64,000 nucleotides of DNA, from positions 35,922 through 99,921 of the forward strand of contig CBDDHW010000005.1 in NCBI GenBank assembly GCA_965228575.1, written 5' to 3'. Under the pieces are notes generated by a model, which worked only from the letters and a program-made list of their open reading frames with translations, ran no database searches and was not told the origin of the DNA. This stretch comes from UBA11612 sp965228575. Lineage in GTDB: Bacteria > Pseudomonadota > Alphaproteobacteria > Rhodospirillales > Rhodospirillaceae. The position numbers were made by a program, and so were the translations under genes. Shown here piece after piece: positions 36,703 to 45,531 of this stretch (the stretch's first letter is position 1; each line of letters begins with the position of its first letter).

Positions 36703-37196
36703 CGCGGTATCCCCTTTAGATTAAAACAACAATCCAGGACGCCAGCGGTGTGAGCGCAAATAAAGAATGTGTGCGCCCTAGATAAGGCGTCTACATAGCG
36801 TCCTTTATTAAACGCAAACCCCTCGCCAGCGACACTGGTTGCCACGAAATGGCAATCAATCCCCCGATTTCTTGCCGTCGAAGCTGATCAACCCCAATAT
36901 CAGCATGCGTCGCCACGGTAATTTAAACCTATATAATGCCGCGACGAAATTATCTTATTCCTCTTGCAGTTGATTGCAAGTGCAATTTTTTTGCGGCGCA
37001 ATCTGCAACTAATACGTTAGAGGCACCGCAACATAATTGAAAAACAAATGGGGGTATGCGCATTGGTTATTGCTGTGAGTATTCACTAGCGCACTTAGAC
37101 TATGTAAATTCTGAGCAAAATTGGATTAACAGCGGTCTTTCAGTTAATTTGGCGCAATTATTCTCCCCAACGCGAATTTTATTTCACGATAAGTTG
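36703..37196. other. Intergenic region upstream of the receptor gene
   Basis: No gene is visible in these ~490 bases. They hold an exact 6-bp inverted repeat CTTGCA-N6-TGCAAG at 36963-36980, which could be an operator. A small hairpin TTGCCA-CGAAA-TGGCAA is at 36839-36855. The stretch from 36930 to 37190 is A/T-rich. Both neighbours are on the minus strand, so the receptor promoter must lie here. Confidence 0.5.
36963..36980. promoter_or_regulatory. Inverted repeat upstream of the receptor gene
   Basis: CTTGCA and TGCAAG are exact inverted half-sites with six bases between them, about 260 bases before the receptor start. More TTGCA/TGCAA-like words follow (GTGCAATTTTTTTGC, ATCTGCAAC). This could be a regulator site; no binding protein can be named. 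Confidence 0.3.
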
Positions 37197-39005
37197 TTAA
37201 CGTCCGGTCGTTGTGCGCCGCCCATATAACATAGTGATGTTTATTCGCCGGTTCACGTAGCCCTCCTTAAAATCGATAGAATCGGTTTCGTGAAAGAGAT
37301 CGGAATCAAAAATTACCGCGCGATTTGCTCGATAGGGCACTGTTATCGGCTTAGCTCCGGTCTGAACTAAAAACTCCCGCATTGCCGCTTCGTTGCCGTT
37401 GTATTTTACAGGGTCCCAATCTTTGGGTGCGGCTTTATCCCATATCACCATCCCCCCGCTCTCCGGGTTAAGGTTCGCGCTATCCGGCGTGATCCAAAAA
37501 TTAACGTTGATTGCCGCTTGATCAGCGTGGATTTTTATTCCTTCAAGACGGCTATCGTATTTGAACCCCCAAAGCATCCGCAGTCCATGGTCACCAATGA
37601 TTTCAGGGTAGATTGTGCGCAGCTCCTCGGCGATCTGCGCCAACAAGGGGCTAGCAAAGCCTTGCTCCGGCATCGCTCCGAGATAGCCGCTATCGTATGA
37701 CCGCTGCCACATGGTTGAACCCCAACAATATCGTTGCAGGCTCGCCAGCGCCTCTGGTGTCAAAAGGTTGTCGACGACAACCATACGCGGCTGACTTTTT
37801 TTCCACTGCTGGATGGCAGCCCCGGCATTAGCGGAGTTGATGGCCGGCGTGTCCAGTCGATGGCCATCTGCTATATATAGCTCGCACTCTTTAACGGTAA
37901 TGCCCTGCTCCAATAGATAAGCGTGCTGTTCGGCATCATGACGTTGTTTGTGTGCAGGAATGGGTTCGCGGGTTATATTCTGCAGTTTGATAGTTGGCTT
38001 TGTTGCATCCCGAAAAACTCTTAACCCGTCTGCTATCCGCTGATTTTCGCACAAAAGCCAGCCACGTAAAATTTGCGCCGACAGATTGTCTGGCTCGATA
38101 GCCAAGATCCTATCAACACTATTTAAAGCCTCGTCCAATTCACCCAATGATCGATTTGTAGTGGCGCGGGCATGCAGCGCTCCTAAGTTCTTTGGATCCA
38201 AAGCCAACGCCTGCTCGTAGTCGGCCAATGCCTCAGAAAAAAGCTCTAGTTCCTGCAAAATTTTTCCGCGATTGGTCCATGCCGGCGCAAAATCTCGCCG
38301 AAGACCGAGGGCTTTGTCGTAGCTTTCTCGCGACTCCTGCAGTCGCCCCAAACTTTGCAGCGCGGCCCCGCGATTTGTCCAAGCTTCAAAAGACTCAGGC
38401 ACCTGAACGAGCATCTTATCGAACACGGTAACGGCGTCCTCGAAACGCTCCATATCAGATAGCACGTTCCCATAATTATAAAGCGCGCCAGTAACCGCCG
38501 GGTTTAATGCCAAGGCTTCTTCGAAACTTCTGAGCGACTCGTTAAGGCGTGATTGTTTGTGTAAGGCAACGCCACGGTTTATCCACGCTTCCGCTGTAGG
38601 TCGAAGCGCGAGAGCTTGATCGAATGAATCGATGGCTTCGTCAAACCGCTGCAGGTCGGTCAAGATCACACCACGGTTGTGCAAGGCTTCCGGGTTTTTA
38701 GGGTTCTGCTGGACCACTTTGGTGACGCTAGCAAGTGCCTTATCGTATTGCCCGACCTTTAGCGACAAAACGCTATGCAACGACAAGGCTTCAACGGCAC
38801 TCGGGTTTAACTTCAGCGCGAGTTCAACCGTACGCAACGCCTGGGTATACTGTTCTTGTTGGTATTGGAGAACAGCATACATATAGTGGGCGGGAAAATT
38901 CTTTCCGCCCTTCTTGAGAGCTCGCTTATATAAAGTCTCGGCCTCGCTTAGGTTACCGGACTTATGCTGCTCGACAGCTTGATTGAGTAGAACGTTTGGG
39001 TCCAT
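37197..39005 (-). CDS. TPR protein with C-terminal 2-oxoglutarate/Fe(II) oxygenase-like domain
   Basis: I start at the ATG at 39005 (GGAGAGTCG upstream), 602 residues; the frame is open to 39071. Residues ~1-350 are tandem TPR units (repeats like AEAWINRGVALHKQSRLNESLRSFEEALALNP). The C-terminal part (~400-602) resembles prolyl-hydroxylase-type oxygenases with a candidate metal triad His493-x-Asp495 (IHADQA) and His572 (LFHETD). Arg586 or Arg587 (YVNRR) would bind 2-oxoglutarate. No signal peptide is present, so it is cytoplasmic. Such fusions may hydroxylate protein or peptide targets held by the TPR superhelix; the target is unknown. Confidence 0.85.
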   Translation of the reverse strand: MDPNVLLNQAVEQHKSGNLSEAETLYKRALKKGGKNFPAHYMYAVLQYQQEQYTQALRTVELALKLNPSAVEALSLHSVLSLKVGQYDKALASVTKVVQQNPKNPEALHNRGVILTDLQRFDEAIDSFDQALALRPTAEAWINRGVALHKQSRLNESLRSFEEALALNPAVTGALYNYGNVLSDMERFEDAVTVFDKMLVQVPESFEAWTNRGAALQSLGRLQESRESYDKALGLRRDFAPAWTNRGKILQELELFSEALADYEQALALDPKNLGALHARATTNRSLGELDEALNSVDRILAIEPDNLSAQILRGWLLCENQRIADGLRVFRDATKPTIKLQNITREPIPAHKQRHDAEQHAYLLEQGITVKECELYIADGHRLDTPAINSANAGAAIQQWKKSQPRMVVVDNLLTPEALASLQRYCWGSTMWQRSYDSGYLGAMPEQGFASPLLAQIAEELRTIYPEIIGDHGLRMLWGFKYDSRLEGIKIHADQAAINVNFWITPDSANLNPESGGMVIWDKAAPKDWDPVKYNGNEAAMREFLVQTGAKPITVPYRANRAVIFDSDLFHETDSIDFKEGYVNRRINITMLYGRRTTTGR

Positions 39006-39267
39006 CGACTCTCCGCGAGGCTGTTTCCGCCTGCCACAAAAAAAGCTAGCACCGCAGTTGCACGTCACCAAATATCAAGGCCTTAGGCATTCTCCACTGC
39101 CGAATACATGCGCAAAGACCTTATTAACCTGGCCCGATTTGGGCAAAGCATCACCAACGGTGTCTGTCGTAGTTTTCTCTCCCTTTCGTGCAAAGTCGAT
39201 AGTACATTTAATTTTTGACTGGGCATTTTCATGCCGCTGGATAAAGGCATCTTCTAGGGGGAATTTA

Positions 39268-40248
39268 ATGACACACAAAATTTCTTTGGCGTTAGCGCTT
39301 GCAGGAGCGCTTGTTTTTCCGATTGGGGCTTTTGCATCTGATCTCGCAAAATCCGCGGATATCTATTTTCACGGATTAGCGCCCGACAATTTTCCGCGCT
39401 GGCACGAAATAGAGCCCAATATCTACGCCTACGAAGATACACTCACCACCCCCGACTTTACCTTCACAACGAACAGCCTCATCATTGTGACATCAGATGG
39501 CGTTGTCTTGGTCGATGGACAAGATCATGACGAGCAAGGAGAGGCATTGGTCAATGCGATTAAGGAAATCACATCGCAGCCGCTCAAGTACGTGGTAATC
39601 GCATCGGACCACGGCGACCATGTCAATGCCTTGCCGATCATTAAAAACGCGTTTCCAGACTCAATCTACATTTCAACATCTGCCTCACTACAGACCATGA
39701 AGGACTTAAACCGCCCCGTCCTTGCAACGGAGTTGGTAGATGATGAAAGAGTATTGAACCTCGGCGGCACGGAGATTCAAATTTTAAACTTGGGACGTGG
39801 CCATACAGGCGGCGATCTTGTCGTCTATCTGCCGGAGACCAAAGTAATGTTTTTGACCGAGCTTTATGATCGAAACATCTTCCCGCCCATGGTCACAGGC
39901 TTCCCAACCGAGTGGGTTGCAACGCTCAAAAAAGCGCAGGCCATGGATGTAAAATGGTTCATTCCCGGCCACGGATTTACCACTGGTACGCCCGCCGAGC
40001 TGAAAGCCGATCTAGAAGATTTTACAAACGCCGTAGAGTTAGTGGTCTCAGAGGGAAAACGGCTCCGCGCAACTGGCGCTCCATGTCCTCATGAAAAAGA
40101 CTGTCCGGCGAATGCGCTGGCTGACTGGGGGCGCTACAACGGCTTTACTGCCTCTGCCGGGCAAGCGCCCCGCGCTTTAGCGCGCTCGTATAAGGAGCTC
40201 GAAGGCGGACTATCACAACCGAGGTTACGCAACTTTAGCAACGACTAG
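39268..40248 (+). CDS. Exported metallo-beta-lactamase-fold protein lacking the first zinc His
   Basis: The frame is open from 38983, but the ATG at 39268 follows AGGGGGAATTTA and starts a Sec signal peptide (residues 1-23, AFA-SD); 326 residues. The fold is clear: NSLIIVTSDGVVLVDGQ, then the metal motif, RGHTGGDLVVYLP, MFLTELYDRN and FIPGHG. The HxHxDH motif reads S113-D-H115-G-D117-H118, so the first zinc-site His is replaced by Ser. The remaining ligands are kept, which suggests a single-metal or altered site. The gene starts in the opposite direction from the TPR/oxygenase gene, 262 bases away, and converges on the iron-binding protein. Confidence 0.88.
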   Translation: MTHKISLALALAGALVFPIGAFASDLAKSADIYFHGLAPDNFPRWHEIEPNIYAYEDTLTTPDFTFTTNSLIIVTSDGVVLVDGQDHDEQGEALVNAIKEITSQPLKYVVIASDHGDHVNALPIIKNAFPDSIYISTSASLQTMKDLNRPVLATELVDDERVLNLGGTEIQILNLGRGHTGGDLVVYLPETKVMFLTELYDRNIFPPMVTGFPTEWVATLKKAQAMDVKWFIPGHGFTTGTPAELKADLEDFTNAVELVVSEGKRLRATGAPCPHEKDCPANALADWGRYNGFTASAGQAPRALARSYKELEGGLSQPRLRNFSND

Positions 40249-40306
40249 GACGAAATCCTGAGATGTCCGCGGCATAGCTCCGATTCTAAAAGGCAAACGT
40301 CCTAGG

Positions 40307-41356
40307 TTATTGCCAACCCGCGCGGTCAAACACACGTACGGCTTCTGCCTGATGGCGGCCGAGCTCCGACGCATTCAAAGTATCCCACTTGAACTCGCCT
40401 AATGCGACGACAGGTGCGGCCGGAGCTATGCCTTCAACAACGGGATACTCGTTGTTGCCATTCGCAAAGTAGGATTGAGCACTCGGTTCAGTGAGGTATT
40501 CGAGAAACCGGATCGCATTCTCTCTATTAGGCGACGTCTTGACGACGCCAGCGCCGCTAATGTTGACGTGCGTTCCTTCCTCATCCTGGTTGGGAAAAAT
40601 AATACCAACCGCTTCGGCGACGGCCTGATCCTCTGGATCGTCAGATGCAACAAGCCGTGCCAGATAGTACGTGTTGACTACAGCAATGCCACACTCGCCC
40701 GCGGCCACGGCCCGAATTTGACCGGTGTCGTTGCTTTGAGGATCGCGCGCAAAGTTTTCAACCACGCCTCTCGCCCATTCCTCCGCTCGCTCTGGGCCCC
40801 AACGGCTGATTAAAGAGGCTAAGAGTGAAATATTATAAATGTTCGACGATGAACGGATGCACACTTGTCCACGATGAGCGGGATCTGCAAGGTCGGCATA
40901 TGTCGCAAGCGGTTGTAAATCTCCAAGCTCTTTCCGATAGACGATAACGCGCGCACGCGTGGAAAGGCCGTACCACAATCCTTCAGGGTGACGCAGACTT
41001 GCAGGCACCCGTTGCTCAAGTACTTCAGAATTTACCGGTGCAAGGATGCCAGCCTGTTCAGCGCGCCATAGCCGTCCTGCATCGACCGTAACAAACACAT
41101 CCGCAGGGCTAAATTCGCCTTCGCTTTTAATACGCTCGATAAGCGCATCAGCGTCCGCTTCAATCCGATTTACCTTTATACCGGTGGCCCTGGTAAATTC
41201 CTCATCCATAGCGAGGTCGGTATCGTAGTGACGAGATGAGTAAACATTGACCTCAGCCGGGCCAGCGTCCTCGTGGTCGACAGATAGGTAACCCAATACA
41301 ATTAGAACAGCGCCAAAAACGACAAGTGTTAAAAGACCACCAGTGGACACTCGCAT
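40307..41356 (-). CDS. Ferric iron ABC transporter substrate-binding protein
   Basis: This is a 349-residue protein of the FbpA/FutA family. The ATG follows GAGAGGTTTTGCC. The N-terminus is an uncleaved or signal-anchor-like helix (LLTLVVFGAVLIVLGYLSV). Family features: EVNVYSSRHYDTDLAM, FSPADVFVTVDAGRLWRAEQAGIL, CIRSSSNIYNISLLAS and the iron-binding tyrosines in NTYYLARL. It captures Fe(III) in the periplasm for the ATPase and permease encoded next to it. A Fur-like box lies at 41399-41417 just upstream, predicting expression under iron limitation. Confidence 0.93.
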   Translation of the reverse strand: MRVSTGGLLTLVVFGAVLIVLGYLSVDHEDAGPAEVNVYSSRHYDTDLAMDEEFTRATGIKVNRIEADADALIERIKSEGEFSPADVFVTVDAGRLWRAEQAGILAPVNSEVLEQRVPASLRHPEGLWYGLSTRARVIVYRKELGDLQPLATYADLADPAHRGQVCIRSSSNIYNISLLASLISRWGPERAEEWARGVVENFARDPQSNDTGQIRAVAAGECGIAVVNTYYLARLVASDDPEDQAVAEAVGIIFPNQDEEGTHVNISGAGVVKTSPNRENAIRFLEYLTEPSAQSYFANGNNEYPVVEGIAPAAPVVALGEFKWDTLNASELGRHQAEAVRVFDRAGWQ

Positions 41357-41398
41357 GGCAAAACCTCTCAGTCTGGGAGTAGAATTTTTCTACTTGTT

Positions 41399-41417
41399 GC
41401 GAATAATTATCATTTTT
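41399..41417 (-). promoter_or_regulatory. Fur-like box upstream of the iron-binding protein
   Basis: On the minus strand the site reads AAAAATGATAATTATTCGC, matching 14 of 19 positions of the classical Fur consensus including the ATGATAAT core. It is 43-61 bases upstream of the binding-protein start and fits iron repression of an iron importer. Binding is inferred. Confidence 0.65.
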
Positions 41418-41453
41418 AAACATAGTCGCCTGCAGTTGGCAACACCTGAATTA

Positions 41454-42488
41454 TCAAGGTTTTGGAAAAGCAAATACCGAGCGCTCTTGGGGGGAAACTG
41501 ATACTTTCTCGCCCCTGGAATATTCTGCCGAGACCGGCGCAAGGCACACAACTTCCCACCCATCGGAGCCGGAAACTCTTACCTTCTTGCCCGCTGGGCT
41601 ATGCCGCACATCTACAATGCGACATCGTCCTTCTGCGGGATTAATGCTCAGGGATTCCGGCCGCACAACCAACTCAACCTCACCCGAAGGAAATTCGTTC
41701 CCTGCTAGACAAGATGGCGGCCATAAACCAAATGGCGTAGTAACGCCACCGGCTTCTATGCTTGCGTCAATGGATTGACCATTTCCAAATAATTTGGCGA
41801 CACCAGCGGTACGGGGAGAGTCGACAACATGTTTAGACGACCCTTCTTGAACCAAAACCCCGCCATCGAGAATCACGATGTGGTCTGCCATGTCCAAAGC
41901 TTCCTCAGGATCGTGGGTTACTAAGATCGCGACGGCGTCGGTTTCGATCAGCATTCGACGCGTATCTTCACGCAACTTCCGCCGCAGCTGACTATCAATA
42001 TTGGCAAATGGTTCATCCATAAGCAGTACCTCTGGCTGCGGTGCAAGAGCCCGCGCCAGCGCCACACGCTGTTGCTGCCCACCGGACAGTGTATGAGGAA
42101 ACCGGCTTTCAAACCCTTCAAGGCCCACCTGATTCAATATAGAAATTGAACGTGCTTTTCGGGTGCCGTCACCAGGGAGGCCAAACTCCACGTTTTGCTG
42201 TACATTAAGGTGTGGAAATAATGCCCCCTCCTGAAAAACAAGTCCTATCGGCCTTTGTTCGGGCGGAGGAGAAATCCCTGGTGCCGCAAGCTGGTTTCCG
42301 TTCAACTCGATCACACCGGTTTCGATCGGAAGCAGGCCCGCGGCGAGTCGTAGTAGGGTTGTTTTCCCACACCCGGACGGACCCAATAGGCAGGTGATTT
42401 GCCCAGGCCGGGCCTCAAAACTAACGTCCTTCAGGACGCGTTCCGAGGGCCCGTACGAATAGCTGATATTCTTGAATGCGAGAGACAT
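41454..42488 (-). CDS. Ferric iron ABC transporter ATPase
   Basis: This is a 344-residue ATPase of the FbpC/PotA group. Walker A is GPSGCGKTTL, the signature LSGGQQQRVALARAL, Walker B VLLMDEPFANID, and the H-loop VTHDPEEALDMAD. The C-terminal ~100 residues form a regulatory TOBE-like region (VVRPESLSINPAEGRCRIVDV). No strong ribosome site precedes the ATG (only AGGC at a distance). It lies between the permease (divergent) and the binding protein (same strand, 97 bases on). Confidence 0.92.
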   Translation of the reverse strand: MSLAFKNISYSYGPSERVLKDVSFEARPGQITCLLGPSGCGKTTLLRLAAGLLPIETGVIELNGNQLAAPGISPPPEQRPIGLVFQEGALFPHLNVQQNVEFGLPGDGTRKARSISILNQVGLEGFESRFPHTLSGGQQQRVALARALAPQPEVLLMDEPFANIDSQLRRKLREDTRRMLIETDAVAILVTHDPEEALDMADHIVILDGGVLVQEGSSKHVVDSPRTAGVAKLFGNGQSIDASIEAGGVTTPFGLWPPSCLAGNEFPSGEVELVVRPESLSINPAEGRCRIVDVRHSPAGKKVRVSGSDGWEVVCLAPVSAEYSRGEKVSVSPQERSVFAFPKP

Positions 42489-42574
42489 GAAAAATAATGA
42501 TGCCTAGTTCGGCTGCGCGTTAGCTTCTATAAACAGTCAAACACTCTGCAACAACACTAAGATCTTCGTCCAAC

Positions 42575-44239
42575 GTGAGCGATAACGCCCTCCACCCTCA
42601 ATACAACGCTAGCAGATCGGATGGAAATGGTCGTCACATCTGGACCGCCACCGCTGTTTGTATTGCGTTGCTTGCGGCGGTCCCAATTCTAACCATCCTA
42701 GCGTACGTTTTCGTACCAAGTGACCCCGCCTGGGCACATCTTTTCCAAACCAATCTGGGGCCTTATACGCTCAATACACTTATTCTCATGATATCTGTGG
42801 CAATTCTGGCGGCATTGATTGGCGTATCAACAGCATGGATTGTCGCCACCACCGACATTTGGGGCCGAGCCACCTTCCGATGGCTGCTTATCCTGCCCTT
42901 GGCAGCACCCGCATATGTTGTCGCGTACATGTACACAGACATCCTTAGTTTTTCAGGACCCGTTCAAACATGGTTGCGATCAACCTTCGACCTGCTGCCG
43001 GGAGAATACTGGTTTCCACCTGTTCGTAGCCTCGCGGGAGCCGCCATCTTACTTGCGCTCGTCTTATATCCCTATGTCTACTTACTTGCCTTCAACGCGT
43101 TTTCAAATCAAACCGCCGCACAATTTGAAGCTGCACGTATGCTTGGAAAAACGCCAACCCAAGCCTTCTTTCGGGTGGCGCTTCCCGGCGCTCGGCCCGC
43201 TATCGCGGGTGGGTTGGCTTTGGTTCTCATGGAGACGTTGGCCGACTTTGGCGTAGTCGATTATTTCGCGATACCAACTTTGAGTACGGGAATTTTTCGA
43301 ACCTGGTTCGCTATGGGTGAGAAAACGGCCGCGTTAAAATTGGCCGGTGTCATGCTCCTCGTCGTTACCATCCTTGTAGTGTTCGAATACTCAAATCGTA
43401 AAACACGCTTGGATAGCGGCGGTCGGGGAGAACGGCAACGTCAGCGCATCATTTTATCCCCATGGCAAAATGTAGTGGCGGTATTGATCTGCGCCCTTCC
43501 CGTTCTAGCAGGTTTCGCGATACCTGTTGGTGTCCTCATCGCGTATAGCATTGCGGGTGGAGACCAGCTCCTTGGTCGCGGGTTTTTTGTTTTCGCACAA
43601 AACAGCATTACTCTCGCCATTACGGTCGCATTGATAGCGACAGCGATCGCTTTCTTTCTTGCGTACGTTCAACGCAGAATAAGCACAAAAGCCATAAAAG
43701 CTTCGGTCCAAATTTCAACACTGGGTTATGCGTTACCTGGAACTTTACTCGCCGTCGGGCTTCTTGGTCCCGTCGGCTCTCTCGATCGCTCGCTCACGCA
43801 ATTCGTCAGCACATGGCTGGGATGGGATGGCGGCCTTATTCTTACCGGCACGACTTTGCTTCTTGTCTACGCTTGCGTTGTTCGTTTCTTAACCGTGTCT
43901 TTCAATTCGGTTGCGGGCGGACTGGCTAATATCTCTCCGGCAATGGAAGAGGCTGCAAGAAGTTTGGGGTCACGACCCCTAGATGTAGCACGGCGCATAT
44001 ATTTACCGTTGTTAAGACCCAGCTTCATTGCCGCTGCTCTTCTCGTATTTGTCGACGTCATGCGCGAACTACCGGCAACTTTGATCCTGCGCCCATTTAA
44101 TTTTGAGACGCTCGCCACCCGCGTCTACCGTCTAGCAAGTGATGAACGCCTAACAGAAGCCTCCACGTCAGCATTGGTTATTGTTCTTGTGGGACTCATC
44201 CCTGTCGTTCTACTAAACCGACTGAATTATAGAAAATGA
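42575..44239 (+). CDS. Ferric iron ABC transporter permease (FbpB type, fused two-domain)
   Basis: This is a 554-residue inner-membrane protein starting at a GTG with no clear ribosome site, so the exact start is uncertain. Two permease domains are fused, with about twelve membrane helices in total. The first has the EAA loop AARMLGKTPTQAFFRVALPGARPAI. The second has EEAARSLGSRPLDVARRIYLPLLRPSFI. This is the usual layout of FbpB/FutB-type ferric permeases. It is divergent from the ATPase gene with 86 bases between them. With the binding protein and ATPase it forms a complete Fe(III) importer. Confidence 0.92.
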   Translation: MSDNALHPQYNASRSDGNGRHIWTATAVCIALLAAVPILTILAYVFVPSDPAWAHLFQTNLGPYTLNTLILMISVAILAALIGVSTAWIVATTDIWGRATFRWLLILPLAAPAYVVAYMYTDILSFSGPVQTWLRSTFDLLPGEYWFPPVRSLAGAAILLALVLYPYVYLLAFNAFSNQTAAQFEAARMLGKTPTQAFFRVALPGARPAIAGGLALVLMETLADFGVVDYFAIPTLSTGIFRTWFAMGEKTAALKLAGVMLLVVTILVVFEYSNRKTRLDSGGRGERQRQRIILSPWQNVVAVLICALPVLAGFAIPVGVLIAYSIAGGDQLLGRGFFVFAQNSITLAITVALIATAIAFFLAYVQRRISTKAIKASVQISTLGYALPGTLLAVGLLGPVGSLDRSLTQFVSTWLGWDGGLILTGTTLLLVYACVVRFLTVSFNSVAGGLANISPAMEEAARSLGSRPLDVARRIYLPLLRPSFIAAALLVFVDVMRELPATLILRPFNFETLATRVYRLASDERLTEASTSALVIVLVGLIPVVLLNRLNYRK

Positions 44240-44296
44240 ACCGGCGATCGCGTGCGACTTTGCACATCTTAGCTCACGGATGAGCGGCGAAGTCAC

Positions 44297-45490
44297 CTAA
44301 CCGTATGCGGCCGCAAGCGCCTGATCCAAGTCACCAATAAGGTCATCCGCCTCCTCTATTCCGACACTCAGGCGAACCAAACTATCGGAGATTCCTAGTT
44401 CACGCCGCGCGTCTGGATCGACCGTCGCATGTGTCATAATTGCGGGATGCTCGACCAAAGACTCAACACCACCAAGAGACTCTGCCAATGAAAACAACTG
44501 CAGACTCTCGAGAAAAGACCGAGATTCGGCCAACCCTCCACTAAGGGTCATAGCGACCATGCCGCCGAAGTCTCGCATTTGTCGGCGCGCAATGGCGTGT
44601 TGTGGGTGATCTTCATTTCCGGGATAAAACACTTTATCGACGCGAGAGTGCTTATTTAAAAAATCGACAATCCGTTTTGCGTTCGCGCAATGTCTTTCCA
44701 TGCGTACGTGAAGGGTTTTTGTCGATCGCAATAAGAGAAAGCAATCCCAAGGCGCAGGCACCGCGCCAACGGCATTTTGAATATATCTGAGACGCCCGGC
44801 AAGGTCATCGTCATTGACGATCAAGGCACCTGAAACGAGGTCCGAGTGACCACCCAAATATTTGGTACACGAGTGACTCACAACATCGGCACCGAGACCA
44901 AGTGGATTTTGCAGGTAGGGCGTTGCAAAAGTATTGTCAACGACGCTTAGAGCACCTTTCTCACGTGCTAAATTAGTAATTTCGCCAATATCGACAATCT
45001 TTAACATCGGGTTGGTCGGTGTCTCCAACCAAACCATCTTCGTTTTATCAGTAAACGCACTTCGCATGGCTTTTATGTCGGTCATGTCGACGCGAGTAAA
45101 ATTGATTCCAAGTCGTCCAAATACATTGTTGAACATCCGGAACGTGCCGCCATAGACGTCATCACATAAAAGGACGTGATCACCGGCAGAAAGAAGATGA
45201 ATACATGCCGCCAAAGAGGCCGAGCCGGACGCGAAACAAATGCCGTGACGCCCGCCCTCAAGGTTGGCGAGGTTGGCTTCCAGTGCTCTTCTCGTCGGAT
45301 TGGCCGAACGTGCATAGTCGTAGTCCTCAATGAATTCGCCCGGACTGGTTTGTACGAATGTTGACGTCTGATAGACCGGAGTCATTATCGCGCCGGTCGA
45401 GGGATCTGGTTGCTGACCGGCATGTATGCAGCGGGTCGCGAAATGCTCATTCGACAAAAGTGCGTGGCGTTTATTATTTTCCGGTGACAA
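44297..45490 (-). CDS. Cystathionine gamma-lyase / gamma-synthase family PLP enzyme
   Basis: This is a 397-residue Cys/Met metabolism PLP enzyme. The frame starts at a TTG after AAAGGATAAGTAT; no ATG fits. The PLP lysine is Lys210 in SHSCTKYLGGHSD. Other family blocks are YARSANPTRRALEANLANLEGG, ASGSASLAA, WLETPTNPMLKIVDI and VVDNTFATPYLQNPL. It follows cystathionine beta-synthase by 41 bases on the same strand. That pairing suggests cystathionine gamma-lyase (reverse transsulfuration, cystathionine to cysteine) rather than the synthase, though sequence alone does not separate them. Confidence 0.9.
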   Translation of the reverse strand: MSPENNKRHALLSNEHFATRCIHAGQQPDPSTGAIMTPVYQTSTFVQTSPGEFIEDYDYARSANPTRRALEANLANLEGGRHGICFASGSASLAACIHLLSAGDHVLLCDDVYGGTFRMFNNVFGRLGINFTRVDMTDIKAMRSAFTDKTKMVWLETPTNPMLKIVDIGEITNLAREKGALSVVDNTFATPYLQNPLGLGADVVSHSCTKYLGGHSDLVSGALIVNDDDLAGRLRYIQNAVGAVPAPWDCFLLLRSTKTLHVRMERHCANAKRIVDFLNKHSRVDKVFYPGNEDHPQHAIARRQMRDFGGMVAMTLSGGLAESRSFLESLQLFSLAESLGGVESLVEHPAIMTHATVDPDARRELGISDSLVRLSVGIEEADDLIGDLDQALAAAYG

Positions 45491-45531
45491 AATACTTATC
45501 CTTTAATTGACGATGCGGCGCATTGGCTGGG

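Noticed and set aside
40245..40305. 8-bp inverted repeat (CTAGGACG ... CGTCCTAG) spanning the stop codons of two convergent genes
   Set aside because: The 45-base loop is too long for a convincing terminator and no T-run follows.
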